In this document: in pieces, positions 15,481 through 24,094 of the stretch | Numbering within the stretch: the first letter of the stretch is position 1 | How the letters are laid out: every line of letters begins with the position of its first letter | Assembly (NCBI RefSeq): GCF_030291075.1 | Contig: NZ_CP127407.1 | Span: 2,478,001 to 2,542,000, forward strand | Length of the DNA: 64,000 bases | From: Stenotrophomonas sp. 57 | GTDB lineage: Bacteria > Pseudomonadota > Gammaproteobacteria > Xanthomonadales > Xanthomonadaceae | Reading direction: 5' to 3' | Notes under the pieces: model-generated | The model's input: only the letters and a program-made list of their open reading frames with translations | The model's database searches: none | Told to the model about the DNA's origin: nothing | Position numbers and translations under genes: made by a program

Positions 15481-16458
15481 ATGCGCGCTGCCCAGTACCC
15501 CTCCTTCGGCAACCCGGCCGACGTCCTTGCCATTGCCGATGCGCCGCTGCCCGAGCCCGGCCCCGGCGAGGTGCGCATCCGCACCGTGCTGGCCTCGATC
15601 CACAACCACGATCTGCTGACCGTGCGCGGCCTGTACGGCTACAAGCCGACGCTGCCGGCAATCGCGGGCAGTGAAGCGCTGGGGGTGATCGATGCTCTTG
15701 GAGAAGGTGTCGACGGCCTGCAGATCGGCCAGCGCGTCGCCGCAGCTTCGGTACACGGCACCTGGGCCGAGGCGTTCATCGCACCGGCACGCATGGTGAT
15801 TCCGATGCCGGAGGCGATCCCCGACGAAATGGCCGCGCAGCTGATCGCGATGCCGCTGAGCGCGCTGATGCTGCTGGAATTCCTGAAAGTGGACGCCGGC
15901 CAGTGGATCGTGCAGAACACCGCCAACGGTGCGGTGGGCAAATCGCTGGCGATGCTGGCCCGCGCGCGCGGCGTCAACGTGGCCAACCTGGTGCGCAATG
16001 GCAAGGCGGTGGCGCAGCTGCAGGCGCTGGGCATCGAGCATGTGTTCGACACCTCGCAGGACGGCTGGAAGGATCGAGTGCGTGCAGCCACCGGTGAAGC
16101 GCAGGCAGCAGCCGCCGTCGATTCCATCGGCGGCGAAGCCAGCGCCGACCTGGTCGACCTGCTCGGCCTGCACGGCACGCTGGTGTCGTTCGGGGTGATG
16201 AGCGGCGAGCCGATGCGCATTCCTGCAGGCGGCCTGATCTACAAGGAAGCCACGGTGAAGGGCTTCTGGGGCAGCAAGGTCAGCCAGGCGATGGCGGTGG
16301 AAGACAAGCGCCGCCTGGTGGGCGAACTGCTGCAGCGCGCGGCCAGCGGCGAACTGACGCTGCCGGTGGACGGCATCTTCTCGCTGGACGACATCAAGGC
16401 CGCCGCGACCGCCAGCGCGCAGTCGGGGCGTGGCGGCAAGGTGCTGCTGCGGGTCTGA
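15481..16458 (+). CDS. Zinc-type alcohol dehydrogenase/quinone oxidoreductase family protein (MDR)
   Basis: A 325-residue medium-chain dehydrogenase/reductase. The N-terminal GroES-like domain (about 1-120) carries GSEALGVIDALGEGV, and the Rossmann domain holds the nucleotide loop NTANGAVGKSLAMLA (about 145). The Cys and His ligands for catalytic and structural zinc are missing, so it belongs to the zinc-free branch with quinone oxidoreductases and 2-enoyl thioester reductases. It would reduce an enone, quinone or enoyl substrate with NADPH in the cytoplasm. GGAA lies before the ATG. It stands alone between the nrd promoter region and a pair of hairpins; its true substrate is unknown. Confidence 0.85.
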   Translation: MRAAQYPSFGNPADVLAIADAPLPEPGPGEVRIRTVLASIHNHDLLTVRGLYGYKPTLPAIAGSEALGVIDALGEGVDGLQIGQRVAAASVHGTWAEAFIAPARMVIPMPEAIPDEMAAQLIAMPLSALMLLEFLKVDAGQWIVQNTANGAVGKSLAMLARARGVNVANLVRNGKAVAQLQALGIEHVFDTSQDGWKDRVRAATGEAQAAAAVDSIGGEASADLVDLLGLHGTLVSFGVMSGEPMRIPAGGLIYKEATVKGFWGSKVSQAMAVEDKRRLVGELLQRAASGELTLPVDGIFSLDDIKAAATASAQSGRGGKVLLRV

Positions 16459-16468
16459 TCGCCAGAGG

Positions 16469-16524
16469 GTAGAGCCGACCGTGGGCTCGGCTCTACACGG
16501 AGGTGCGGACCAACGGTCCGCACC
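16469..16524. terminator. Two hairpins between convergent genes, one SMAG-like
   Basis: GTAGAGCCGA (16469-16478) pairs with TCGGCTCTAC at 16487-16496, a single GTAG unit. A second hairpin GGTGCGGACC-AAC-GGTCCGCACC follows at 16502-16524. Together they separate the dehydrogenase from the convergent transporter and could stop transcription in both directions. Confidence 0.65.
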
Positions 16525-16530
16525 CACCCA

Positions 16531-18510
16531 TCAACGACTCAGATGCAGGAACTGCAGGTGCCGTTCGTACTGGCTGATGATGTCGTTGATGATCTGCTTG
16601 CGGCTGTACCCCACCAGATCGTAGTCCTGGCTGCCTTCGAACAGGTGCACTTCAGCGCGGTAGTAGCGCTGGTTGCGCAGCTGCTGTGCGGCGAACGACG
16701 GGGTCAGGTAACCGCTCAGGATCACCCGGTACAGGAAGTCCTGCTGCTCGCCATGGTTCACCGTCAGCTCCATGTCGCCGGCCTCGAAGCGCGTGGCCAC
16801 GTCCCAGCCCTGACCGCGCAGCTGCTCGGCCACCGCTTCCATCGCTGGCTTCACCGTGTCGTCCATGAAGCGGTAGACCTGGTCGCGCACCGGGAAATGC
16901 ATCGCCTGGCTCAGGCGCTGGCGCCAGCCCTGGTGGTGGCGGTCGTCGCCGATCAGCGGCGACGGCCTGTACTGCAGCGCGCGCTTGCGGTGCGATTCGT
17001 CACTGAAGGCGCGGGTGAGGCCCCACATCATGAGCAGCAGGATTGCCGAGAACGGCAGTGATGCCAGCACCACCGCGGATTTCAATGCGTCGATACTGCC
17101 GGCCAGCAACAGGCCCGCGGTCAGCACCGCGATCACCGTGCCCCAGAACACGCGCAGCCAGCGCGGGCCGTCGTCCTCGGGCGATCCACCATGCGATGAC
17201 AGGGTGGACAGCACCACCGCGCCCGAGTCAGCGGAAGTCACGAAGAAGATGAAGCTGACCAGCACCGTCACCGCGATCACCGCGCGGCTCCAGGGGTAGC
17301 CGTCCAGCAGCGCATACAGCACGGTGGGCGGGTCGTCCACCGCCAGCTGCGCCAGCTGTTGCTGGCCGTGGTGCAGCACCTGGTCCAGCGCGCTGTTGCC
17401 GAAGATCGAAAGCCAGGCCAGGGTGAAGCCCAGCGGGATCAGCAGCACGCCGAACACGAATTCGCGGATGGTGCGACCACGCGAGATGCGCGCGATGAAC
17501 AGGCCAACGAACGGTGCCCAGCCGATCCACCAGGCCCAGTAGAACACCGTCCAGCCGCCCAGCCATTCGGGGCGGCCGCCGTAGGCATACACATCGAAAC
17601 TCTTGCCGACCACGCTGCCCAGGTAGTCGCCCAGGTTCTGCATCAAGGTGCTGAACAGGTACTGCGTCGGCCCGGCAAACAGCATGAACAGCACCAGCGC
17701 GATCGCCAGCAGCATGTTGATGTTGGCCATCCAGCGCACGCCTTTCTCCACGCCGGAGACGGCCACGGCCACTGCCGCGCCCATCATCGCCACCACCAGG
17801 ATGATCTGCACCAGGTTGGAATGCGGGATGTTGAACAGGTGCGCCAGGCCGGCATTGAGGTGCAGTACGCCGAAGCCCATGTCGGCACCGATGCCGAACA
17901 CGGTGGCGACGATGCCCAGCGCGTCCACGGTGTAGCCGATCGGTCCGTTGATGCGCTTGCCGATCAACGGATACAGCGCCGAGCGCAGCGCCAGCGGCAG
18001 GTTGTGGCGGTAGGCGAAGTAAGCCATTGCCATCGCAGCGAGTGCGAACACGCCCCAGCCGTGCAGGCCCCAGTGCAGGAACAGCAGCTGCATGGCCTGC
18101 CGCGCGCCGGCCTCGCCGGCGGCCGCATCGCCCTGTGGCGGCTGCAGGTAATGGGTGAGCGGTTCGGAGACGCAGAAGAAGAACAGGGTGATGCTGATGC
18201 CGGCGGCAAACAGCATGCCGGCCCACGAGAGGTAACTGAACTCCGGCTCGTCATGGTCGGCACCCAGCTTGATGCCACCGTACTTGGACAGCGCCACGCC
18301 GACCACGAACACCAGGTACAGGGTCATCGCCAGCAGGTAGTACCAGCCGACGTTGAGTGCGGCCCAGTCCTGCGCCTTCAGCAGGAGGCGACCTGCCCCC
18401 AGCGGGAACAGGCTGACGAACAGCGCGAACGCCACGACAACGATCGCCGCGAAGGCGAACACAGGCCGAAGGGTGCGCACCGGGGATTGTTGCGGCTCCA
18501 GTACTTCCAT
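16531..18510 (-). CDS. betT: BCCT-family betaine/choline/carnitine transporter
   Basis: A 659-residue inner membrane carrier with about 12 transmembrane segments. The BCCT signature is in the region WTVFYWAWWIGWAPFVG (about 328-344), the Trp-rich fourth/eighth segment that forms the trimethylammonium site. After the last membrane helix (about 500) a hydrophilic C-terminal domain of roughly 150 residues follows, the BetT length class rather than the shorter BetP-like forms. BetT imports choline with protons for osmoprotection or catabolism. GGAG ten bases before the ATG supports the start. No betABI genes are in the window, so choline as substrate is a family-based guess. Confidence 0.88.
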   Translation of the reverse strand: MEVLEPQQSPVRTLRPVFAFAAIVVVAFALFVSLFPLGAGRLLLKAQDWAALNVGWYYLLAMTLYLVFVVGVALSKYGGIKLGADHDEPEFSYLSWAGMLFAAGISITLFFFCVSEPLTHYLQPPQGDAAAGEAGARQAMQLLFLHWGLHGWGVFALAAMAMAYFAYRHNLPLALRSALYPLIGKRINGPIGYTVDALGIVATVFGIGADMGFGVLHLNAGLAHLFNIPHSNLVQIILVVAMMGAAVAVAVSGVEKGVRWMANINMLLAIALVLFMLFAGPTQYLFSTLMQNLGDYLGSVVGKSFDVYAYGGRPEWLGGWTVFYWAWWIGWAPFVGLFIARISRGRTIREFVFGVLLIPLGFTLAWLSIFGNSALDQVLHHGQQQLAQLAVDDPPTVLYALLDGYPWSRAVIAVTVLVSFIFFVTSADSGAVVLSTLSSHGGSPEDDGPRWLRVFWGTVIAVLTAGLLLAGSIDALKSAVVLASLPFSAILLLMMWGLTRAFSDESHRKRALQYRPSPLIGDDRHHQGWRQRLSQAMHFPVRDQVYRFMDDTVKPAMEAVAEQLRGQGWDVATRFEAGDMELTVNHGEQQDFLYRVILSGYLTPSFAAQQLRNQRYYRAEVHLFEGSQDYDLVGYSRKQIINDIISQYERHLQFLHLSR

Positions 18511-18693
18511 GGGGCGGCGTTCTCCGGTAGATCAAAGGGTTAGCCGGCTGATTCTGGCTGAACCGCAGTGGACAGAGCATGAAGTTGCGGCCTGCCGTCG
18601 CAATCCCGTCCGCTCATTCCGTGGTATCACGCGCGCGGCGGAGCGCAACCTTGCCTGCGCGGGTTGCGGTGCGGCCGCGCGCATCCTGTCCGA

Positions 18694-19074
18694 TCACGAC
18701 ATCACATGCACCGCACACAGCTTGTTGCCATCCGGGTCGCGCAGATAGGCCAGGAACACCTGCCGGCCGGACATGTTGCGGACGCCGGGCGGATCTTCGA
18801 TTGCGGTACCACCGTGAGCCACCCCAGCTTCCTGCCAGGCACGCACGGCCTCTGCACTGCCCAGACTGAAACCGATGGTGCCACCGTTGGCATGGCACGC
18901 TGGCTGCCCATCGATCGGCGCGGTTACACCGAACATCCGCCCATCCTTGAAGTACAGCAGTCGGCCCTTTTCGTCGAATATGCCCGCTCGTGCCCCCATC
19001 GCGGCGAACAGGGCGTCGTAGAAGCGACGCGCGGCCTCCATGTCGTTCGTTCCTACGGTGATGTGGCTGAACAT
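18694..19074 (-). CDS. VOC-family (glyoxalase/bleomycin resistance-like) protein
   Basis: A 126-residue vicinal oxygen chelate fold with two beta-alpha-beta-beta-beta modules. The N-terminus FSHITVGTNDMEAARRFYDA and the later VFLAYLRDPDGNKLCAVH are typical of the family; the His near residue 4 and a Glu-like position in the second half would form the metal site, though the usual final Glu is replaced in GNKLC. Members act as glyoxalases, dioxygenases or drug-binding proteins; nothing here decides among these. CGGAG lies seven bases before the ATG. It is followed by a spacer and then the transporter gene; preceded by mdtI on the same strand with a 96-base gap. Confidence 0.82.
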   Translation of the reverse strand: MFSHITVGTNDMEAARRFYDALFAAMGARAGIFDEKGRLLYFKDGRMFGVTAPIDGQPACHANGGTIGFSLGSAEAVRAWQEAGVAHGGTAIEDPPGVRNMSGRQVFLAYLRDPDGNKLCAVHVMS

Positions 19075-19170
19075 GCGGGCACTCCGTGTGGAAAACTGCA
19101 GTGTCGATGAGCAAGGGCGACTTCGCAAATCGCTGCACCATCGCCGCCCGGCTCACGATAAGGCCTGCTG

Positions 19171-19494
19171 CTACTTGGCGGTACTGAGCAGCAGCACCGC
19201 CACGGTCACCAGGCCGATGCCGATCCAGCCCATCGGGCGCAGGCGGTTGCCGAACAGCAGGCGGCCGCAGGTGGCGGTACCGATCACGCCGATCGCACCC
19301 CACATCGCATAGGCGGTGGCCAGGTCCATGTAACGCACCGCCTGGCCAAGCAGGACGAAGGCGATCCAGACCATGACGATCGCGCCGACACCCCAGCGCC
19401 AGCGGCGGAAACCTTCCGACTTGGCCACCATCATGTTGGCGGCGACATCGATCAGTGCAGAACAGATCACGAAAAACAGGGCCAGGGTATTCAT
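19171..19494 (-). CDS. mdtI: SMR-family transporter subunit, MdtI-like
   Basis: A 107-residue four-helix inner membrane protein. It keeps the MdtI pattern: DVAANMMVAKSEGFRR in the first helix region, then ATAYAMWGAIG, the conserved Tyr-Ala-Trp-Gly stretch. The key acidic residue usual in helix 1 of SMR drug pumps is here Asp16. The start codon overlaps the stop of the mdtJ-like gene by one base, so the two are translated together. MdtJI of E. coli is a heteromer that exports spermidine; paired SMR proteins need each other to work. The divergent LysR gene is a plausible regulator. Confidence 0.85.
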   Translation of the reverse strand: MNTLALFFVICSALIDVAANMMVAKSEGFRRWRWGVGAIVMVWIAFVLLGQAVRYMDLATAYAMWGAIGVIGTATCGRLLFGNRLRPMGWIGIGLVTVAVLLLSTAK

Positions 19495-19847
19495 CAGTGC
19501 GCCTCCCCGAGGGTGACACAGACGATGCCGACCACCGCCAGTACCAGGCCGGCCAGCTGCTGCAGCGACAGGCTCTCGCCGAACACGCTGAGACCGACCA
19601 CGGTCAGCAGGGTCAGGCCAAGGCCTTCCCATACCGCATAGGCGACACCGACCGCGATGCGGCGCACCGACTGCGCCAGGAAGAAGTAGGACAGCGCCAG
19701 CGCGCCGGCCATGATCAGGTAACCCGTCCAGCCACCATCGCGGGCGGCATGGGCCATGAACGAGGTGCCGACCACTTCGGCGACGATCGCCATGGTCAGG
19801 CAGGCCCAGGCGACCAGCGCGCCACGGGCGGGAACAGTACGGGACAT
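19494..19847 (-). CDS. mdtJ: SMR-family transporter subunit, MdtJ-like
   Basis: A 117-residue four-helix membrane protein. The essential Glu of the SMR family is in IVAEVVGTSFM (helix 1), and VAYAVWEGLG and FGESLSLQQLAG match the MdtJ subunit closely. It is the first gene of the pair and its stop overlaps the mdtI start. Order and overlap are as in E. coli mdtJI, so spermidine or another polyamine or cation is the likely substrate. A GGAG-like site is not strong (AAGGAG lies before the ATG in the leader). The divergent LysR gene starts about 160 bases away. Confidence 0.87.
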   Translation of the reverse strand: MSRTVPARGALVAWACLTMAIVAEVVGTSFMAHAARDGGWTGYLIMAGALALSYFFLAQSVRRIAVGVAYAVWEGLGLTLLTVVGLSVFGESLSLQQLAGLVLAVVGIVCVTLGEAH

Positions 19848-19887
19848 GTGAAACTCCTTGCGGGATGGGGACAGCGCCCCGCCCTCA

Positions 19888-19912
19888 GTAGATCCACGCC
19901 AGGCGCGGATGA
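19888..19912. repeat. Single degenerate SMAG-type REP element
   Basis: GTAG at 19888-19891 followed by ATCCACGCC and a partly matching arm GCGGAT. Only half of a hairpin with mismatches remains. It lies between the divergent mdtJ and LysR genes. Confidence 0.6.
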
Positions 19913-19985
19913 GCCGGAACACCCGCCCAGACAGGGGCGACGGCGGCCAGTATCATCGCCTTTTACGGTCGATTCAAAATATAAA

Positions 19986-20004
19986 CCATCGATAGGAGCG
20001 ATGG
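19986..20004. promoter_or_regulatory. Inverted repeat at the LysR gene start
   Basis: CCATCG (19986-19991) and CGATGG (19999-20004) with seven bases between, covering the GGAG ribosome site just before the regulator start. This is where a LysR protein would bind for autoregulation and for control of the divergent mdtJI. Confidence 0.5.
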
Positions 20005-20008
20005 ATAG

Positions 20009-20860
20009 ATGCCCTATTCCCCTGAATCCCTGCAGGCCTTCGTGGAAGCCGCGGCGCTGGGCTCGTTCTCGGCGGCGGCCCGACGCCTGCGCAAGACCCA
20101 ATCGACGGTCAGCACCGCCATCGCCCATCTGGAGGCCGACCTCGGCGTCAGCCTCTTCGACCGCAGCGGCCGCTACCCGCAGCTGACCGAAGCCGGACGC
20201 CAGGTCCTCGGCCATGCCCAGGAAATCCTCGCCGCCGATACCCGCCTGCAGCAGCTGAGCGTACGGCTGGCCGCCCCGGTCGAAGCGCGGCTGACCGTGG
20301 TGTTCTCCGACGTGTATCAGCTCGATCCGGACCAGCGTGCGTTGCAGCGCTTTGCCGAAGCATTCCCGGAGATCGAACTGGAATGGCTGGATGCCGAAGG
20401 CGAGGACGTGCTGGAGCTGGTCGGCAGCGGCCGTGCCGCGCTGGGTTTGCTCCCGCGCCAGGAAAGCTATCCGGATGCACTTGTGGCACGGCCGTTGGCC
20501 CATCACAGCGAGCTGTCGGTGTATGTGGCGCGCGACCATCCGCTGGCCGACGCCGGCCGTCGCGCCGCTTCCCAGCTAGCGCGGCACCGGCAGGTGCGGT
20601 TGAGCGCGGAGGTCGACCCTGCGCGGGCGGCTACCGGGCTGGCGTGGACCGCCACCGATTACCTGATGGTGATGGAGATGGCCGAGGACGGCATCGGCTG
20701 GGCCGAGCTGCCACGGGGGCTGGTACAGCGCTACGACCGCGGGAAGCTGGTGGAACTGACCCTGCCAGGGTGGCCACGTCGCATCCACAGCGACCTGCTG
20801 TGGCGCCGCGATGCGCCGCCGGGGCCGGCGGCGCTGTGGTGGGCCGACGCGTTGGGGTGA
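20009..20860 (+). CDS. LysR-family transcriptional regulator
   Basis: A 283-residue LysR regulator. The N-terminal winged helix reads LQAFVEAAALGSFSAAARRL and TQSTVSTAIAHLEADLG (residues 7-50), and the rest is the two-lobe ligand-binding domain. It lies divergent from mdtJ, with an inverted repeat at its own start, so control of the SMR pair is the first guess. The ATG at 20009 has GGAG ten bases upstream; an ATG eight bases earlier is in another frame. The inducer cannot be told from the sequence. Confidence 0.9.
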   Translation: MPYSPESLQAFVEAAALGSFSAAARRLRKTQSTVSTAIAHLEADLGVSLFDRSGRYPQLTEAGRQVLGHAQEILAADTRLQQLSVRLAAPVEARLTVVFSDVYQLDPDQRALQRFAEAFPEIELEWLDAEGEDVLELVGSGRAALGLLPRQESYPDALVARPLAHHSELSVYVARDHPLADAGRRAASQLARHRQVRLSAEVDPARAATGLAWTATDYLMVMEMAEDGIGWAELPRGLVQRYDRGKLVELTLPGWPRRIHSDLLWRRDAPPGPAALWWADALG

Positions 20861-20863
20861 CAC

Positions 20864-20884
20864 GCCCACCATGCGTGGATGGGC
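20864..20884. terminator. Short hairpin between convergent genes
   Basis: GCCCA (20864-20868) and TGGGC (20880-20884) enclose CCATGCGTGG-like sequence related to the GTAG repeats (without the GTAG end). It lies between the LysR stop and the convergent carboxypeptidase stop. Weak stem. Confidence 0.35.
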
Positions 20885-20898
20885 AGCCGGTTATCCGA

Positions 20899-21819
20899 TC
20901 AACGATGGGCCAGCGCGTAATCCAGCGACGCGCACACCGCTGCCACCTGGGCGTCGTTGCACTGCTGCGGTGTCGCGCGCGGGCTGTCCGGGTAGACCTC
21001 GGTGGTGGTGGTGTAGGTCGCACCGGTGATGCCGGCACACAGGCCCAGCTTCACCAGCGGGTACTCGATCACGCCGTGGGCCACCACCGGCGAACCGATG
21101 ATCTCGCCCTTGTCGTCGGCCGGCGCAATGTGAGTCACCTTCTCCACGGCAGCGATCACTGCCTGCTGGAAGGCCGGCTGCGGGTTCTCGCTGTCGTCCA
21201 CCAGGTAGAAGCCATCGGGAATCAGCCCCGGTTCGAACGGCTTGCCGTCACGCGCGGCCAGCGCCGGGCGGAACTCGCTCTCGTCGCTGTCGGTGGTTTC
21301 GTGCAGGTCGATATGCAGCACGAACTGGCCTTTGTACGGCGCGATCAGCTCGATGACAGCGGTCGATTCGCGTGCCGGGCCATCGACGCGGAAATTGCGG
21401 TTCGGATCGATCGCATCGAAATTCCAGCGGTTGATGCGCTCGAAGCCCCACGGGTTCACGCACGGCGCCACCAGCAGGTTGGCCTTGCCGGCGTAGTCGG
21501 CGGCGTGCTTCTCAAGGAACTCCAGCGCGCCCATCACGCCGCTGGTTTCGTAGCCGTGCACACCGCCGGTGACCAGCGCGGCCGGCAACGCCGGGTTCCA
21601 GTCGCGGCTGCGCAGGGCGAACAGGGTGTAGGTCTCGCCGGCGTAGTCGAGCTGGCCATAGGCCACCTTGTCGAAGCGCGAGGCCAGCGCCTCGATGCGC
21701 GGCAGCACCTCTTCGTCGTAGTGACGCAGGCGCTGCTGGCGGCCACGCCACACCTCCCGTTCCGCCGCCCCCCACGGCTGGCCAGGGGTTCCGACGGGGT
21801 AGAAGGCGGCTTGGGACAT
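20899..21819 (-). CDS. M14-family zinc carboxypeptidase-like hydrolase
   Basis: A 306-residue soluble protein of the M14 metallopeptidase family. Zinc ligands fit HGYE (HxxE, about residue 90) and the later His in HIDLHET (about 172), the substrate-binding Arg is in DPNRNFR, and the catalytic Glu in TTTTEVYP (about 272). There is no signal peptide, so it works in the cytoplasm, as in the small AGBL/succinylglutamate-desuccinylase-like branch; it would remove C-terminal residues from peptides or cleave an amide of a small molecule. GAGAT before the ATG at 21819 supports that start over a TTG nine codons upstream. It is divergent from a FecA-like receptor, with no evident link. Confidence 0.85.
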   Translation of the reverse strand: MSQAAFYPVGTPGQPWGAAEREVWRGRQQRLRHYDEEVLPRIEALASRFDKVAYGQLDYAGETYTLFALRSRDWNPALPAALVTGGVHGYETSGVMGALEFLEKHAADYAGKANLLVAPCVNPWGFERINRWNFDAIDPNRNFRVDGPARESTAVIELIAPYKGQFVLHIDLHETTDSDESEFRPALAARDGKPFEPGLIPDGFYLVDDSENPQPAFQQAVIAAVEKVTHIAPADDKGEIIGSPVVAHGVIEYPLVKLGLCAGITGATYTTTTEVYPDSPRATPQQCNDAQVAAVCASLDYALAHR

Positions 21820-21889
21820 GGCGGATCTCAGCGAGTCAGGAAGCAATCGCCCACTCTACCACCGGGGGAACAGCGTGAACCGCCGGCGC

Positions 21890-21909
21890 ATTCCATTGGC
21901 GAATGGAAT
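21890..21909. promoter_or_regulatory. Perfect 20-base palindrome upstream of the FecA-like receptor
   Basis: ATTCCATTGGCGAATGGAAT: two 8-base arms around GGCG, without mismatch. It abuts the Fur-like box at 21912 in the 131-base gap between divergent genes. It looks like a dimeric repressor or activator site; the protein is unknown. Confidence 0.6.
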
Positions 21910-21911
21910 CA

Positions 21912-21927
21912 GCAATAATTCTCATTT
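21912..21927. promoter_or_regulatory. Fur-like box before the FecA-like receptor
   Basis: GCAATAATTCTCATTT; the reverse strand reads AAATGAGAATTATTGC, close to the Fur consensus of xanthomonads (AATGAGAAT-N-ATT). It is 24 bases before the receptor start, in the position to repress at high iron. Confidence 0.7.
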
Positions 21928-21950
21928 ACCACCCTCCACAGCCCGCACCG

Positions 21951-24032
21951 ATGCCCTCCCGCGCCCTGCACCCGGCCCGCCTGCCGCTGGCCGCCGCCCT
22001 CACCATGTGCCTGCTCCCGGCCGCCACCGCCTTCGCCCAGGACAGCGCTACCACGCTGGGCAGCATCCAGGTCTCCGGCAGCTGGCTGGGTACCGGCCTG
22101 CATGACAGCGTCAAGAGCTTCGCCGGCGCACGTACGGTGGTCGACCGCCAGCGCATCGAGGCCAGCGGCGCGGCCAGCATCGGCGATGCCATGCGCCGTG
22201 TTCCGGGTGTGCAGGTCACCGACAACTCCGGCACCGCAGGCAGTTCGGTGTCGCTGAACATCGGCGTGCGCGGCCTCACCGGTCGCTACTCGCCGCGCTC
22301 GACGGTACTGCTCGATGGCGTCCCGCTGGCGGTCGCGCCGTATGGCCAGCCGCAGCTGTCGTTCGCGCCGACCAGTCTGTCCAACATCGAATCGATCGAC
22401 GTGGTGCGCGGCGGCGGTGCGGTGCGCTACGGGCCGCAGAACGTGGGCGGCATCATCAACTTCAGCACCCGCGCCATTCCCACCGGGGCCGGCCTGCACG
22501 GCGAAGCTGGCGTGCGCTACACCGCCTACGACCATGGCGGCGGTGACAGCACCCAGTACAACGCCTTCCTCGGCGGTACCGGCGACAACGGTCTGGGCGC
22601 CGCCCTGCTCTACTCCGGCCAGGATGGCCGCGGCTGGCGCCAGGGCAGCGATGACCGCTTCAACGATCTCGCACTGAAGTTCGCCTACGCCATCGACGAG
22701 CAGCAGGAGCTGCGCGCCAAGCTGTCCTACTACGACGTGCGCTCGCTGACGCCGGGCGGCCTGACCCGTGCCCAGTACGAGGCCGATCCGTTCCAGAACA
22801 CCCGGCCGACCGATTTCTGGAAGGGCCATCGCACCGGCATCGACCTGGGCTACACCAACACCCTGTCGGCCAACAGTGAGTTCGAGGTGCTGGCCTATTA
22901 CAACGAGAGCACCCGTGCCAGCTCGCTGATCAACGCCGCCAATACCCAGTTGACCGTGCAGCCGCGCGACTACCGCGTGCTTGGCATCGAGCCGCGCTAT
23001 ACCCAGCGCCTGCACTGGGGCAGCACGGTGCATGACATCACCGCCGGCTACCGCTTCCTGCGCGAGCGCGGCAACGACCGCAGCTACACCGTCGCCCGCC
23101 GGACCGGCGCGGCCAGTGCCATCACCCGCTTCGACAACGTCACCGATGCGCACTCCTTCTACATCGACGACCGCATCGCCATCGGCCAGTGGCGCATCAC
23201 TCCGGGCGTGCGCATGGAATGGATCGACATGGACCGCCGCCAGGCCGGTGGCACGGCCACCTTCAGCAGCCGCAACGACAAGGCGCTGCCCTCGATCAAC
23301 GTTGCCTACCTGCTGACCCCGAAGCTGACCGTGTTCGGCAACTACACCACCTCGTTCGGGCCGGTGCAGAACATCCAGCTCAATTCGCAGAGCGCCAGCA
23401 ACCCGCTGAACCCGGAAGTGGCGAAGACCACCGAGCTGGGCGCACGCTGGCAGGATGGGGCACTGCGCGCGGAAGTGACCGTGTTCAAGATGCGCTTCGA
23501 CAACCAGATCCTGCAGGTGCCGGGCATCACCCCGCCCACCTTCCAGAACATTGGTGCCACCGACCACAAGGGTGTGGAGAGCGCACTTGAGTACCACTTC
23601 GCCGAGGACAGCGCGCTGGCCGGGCTGGAGCTGTACGCCAACTACACCTGGACCAAGGCGATCCAGCAGTCCGGTGACAACCGCGGCCTGGACGTGCCGT
23701 TCTACTCGCGCGACACCGACAGCATCGGCGCCCGCTACGCGCTGGCCGGCTGGACCTTCAACGTCTCCAGCACCCACCAGAGCGGCCAGTTCTCCGACGC
23801 CGCCAACACCTGGGCCGAGAGCGCCGATGCGCGCGTGGGCCGCGTGCCGGGCGTACGCCTGTGGAATGCCCAGGTGGCCTGGCAGGTGCCGGGGCTGGGT
23901 GACAGCGAGATCGCGCTGGGCGTGAACAACCTGGCCGACAAGCGCTGGTACACCCGCAACGTCGATGGCAACGCTGGCCGCATGGTGGCCGCGCCGCGCA
24001 CCTTCTACCTGCAGGGCCGCTACCGCTTCTGA
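21951..24032 (+). CDS. FecA-like TonB-dependent siderophore receptor
   Basis: A 693-residue outer membrane receptor with an N-terminal signal peptide (MPSRALHPARLPLAAALTMC, cleaved after AFA-Q) and a plug starting soon after. The plug holds RSTVLLDGVPLAVAPYGQPQ and SIDVVRGGGAVRYGPQNVGG, which follow E. coli FecA very closely. The extra N-terminal signalling domain of FecA that talks to FecR is absent: only about 20 residues separate the mature start from the plug, and no fecIR genes are near. It ends with the terminal Phe of an outer membrane barrel (RYRF). A Fur box and a 20-base palindrome precede it. Ferric citrate or a related carboxylate chelate is the probable ligand. Confidence 0.9.
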   Translation: MPSRALHPARLPLAAALTMCLLPAATAFAQDSATTLGSIQVSGSWLGTGLHDSVKSFAGARTVVDRQRIEASGAASIGDAMRRVPGVQVTDNSGTAGSSVSLNIGVRGLTGRYSPRSTVLLDGVPLAVAPYGQPQLSFAPTSLSNIESIDVVRGGGAVRYGPQNVGGIINFSTRAIPTGAGLHGEAGVRYTAYDHGGGDSTQYNAFLGGTGDNGLGAALLYSGQDGRGWRQGSDDRFNDLALKFAYAIDEQQELRAKLSYYDVRSLTPGGLTRAQYEADPFQNTRPTDFWKGHRTGIDLGYTNTLSANSEFEVLAYYNESTRASSLINAANTQLTVQPRDYRVLGIEPRYTQRLHWGSTVHDITAGYRFLRERGNDRSYTVARRTGAASAITRFDNVTDAHSFYIDDRIAIGQWRITPGVRMEWIDMDRRQAGGTATFSSRNDKALPSINVAYLLTPKLTVFGNYTTSFGPVQNIQLNSQSASNPLNPEVAKTTELGARWQDGALRAEVTVFKMRFDNQILQVPGITPPTFQNIGATDHKGVESALEYHFAEDSALAGLELYANYTWTKAIQQSGDNRGLDVPFYSRDTDSIGARYALAGWTFNVSSTHQSGQFSDAANTWAESADARVGRVPGVRLWNAQVAWQVPGLGDSEIALGVNNLADKRWYTRNVDGNAGRMVAAPRTFYLQGRYRF

Positions 24033-24069
24033 GCCGGTAGCCGCCCGATGCGGTGACGGTGGCGCTCAC

Positions 24070-24094
24070 GGTGGCGGCGTATCATGCCGCCACC
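24070..24094 (+). promoter_or_regulatory. Hairpin directly abutting the ClC gene start
   Basis: GGTGGCGGC (24070-24078), loop GTATCAT, GCCGCCACC (24086-24094), a perfect 9-base stem whose last base touches the ATG. There is no ribosome-binding site in this stretch. The loop also holds TATCAT, a -10-like hexamer nine bases before the ATG, which would give a leaderless mRNA in which the stem is not transcribed whole. Confidence 0.5.

Noticed and set aside
16531..18510. Considered as a glycine betaine uptake protein of the BetP/OpuD type
   Set aside because: The extra C-terminal domain and 659-residue length fit BetT better; substrate is left open.
21909..23777. Long minus-strand frame opposite the FecA-like receptor
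   Set aside because: A shadow frame of a receptor with signal peptide, plug motifs and C-terminal Phe.
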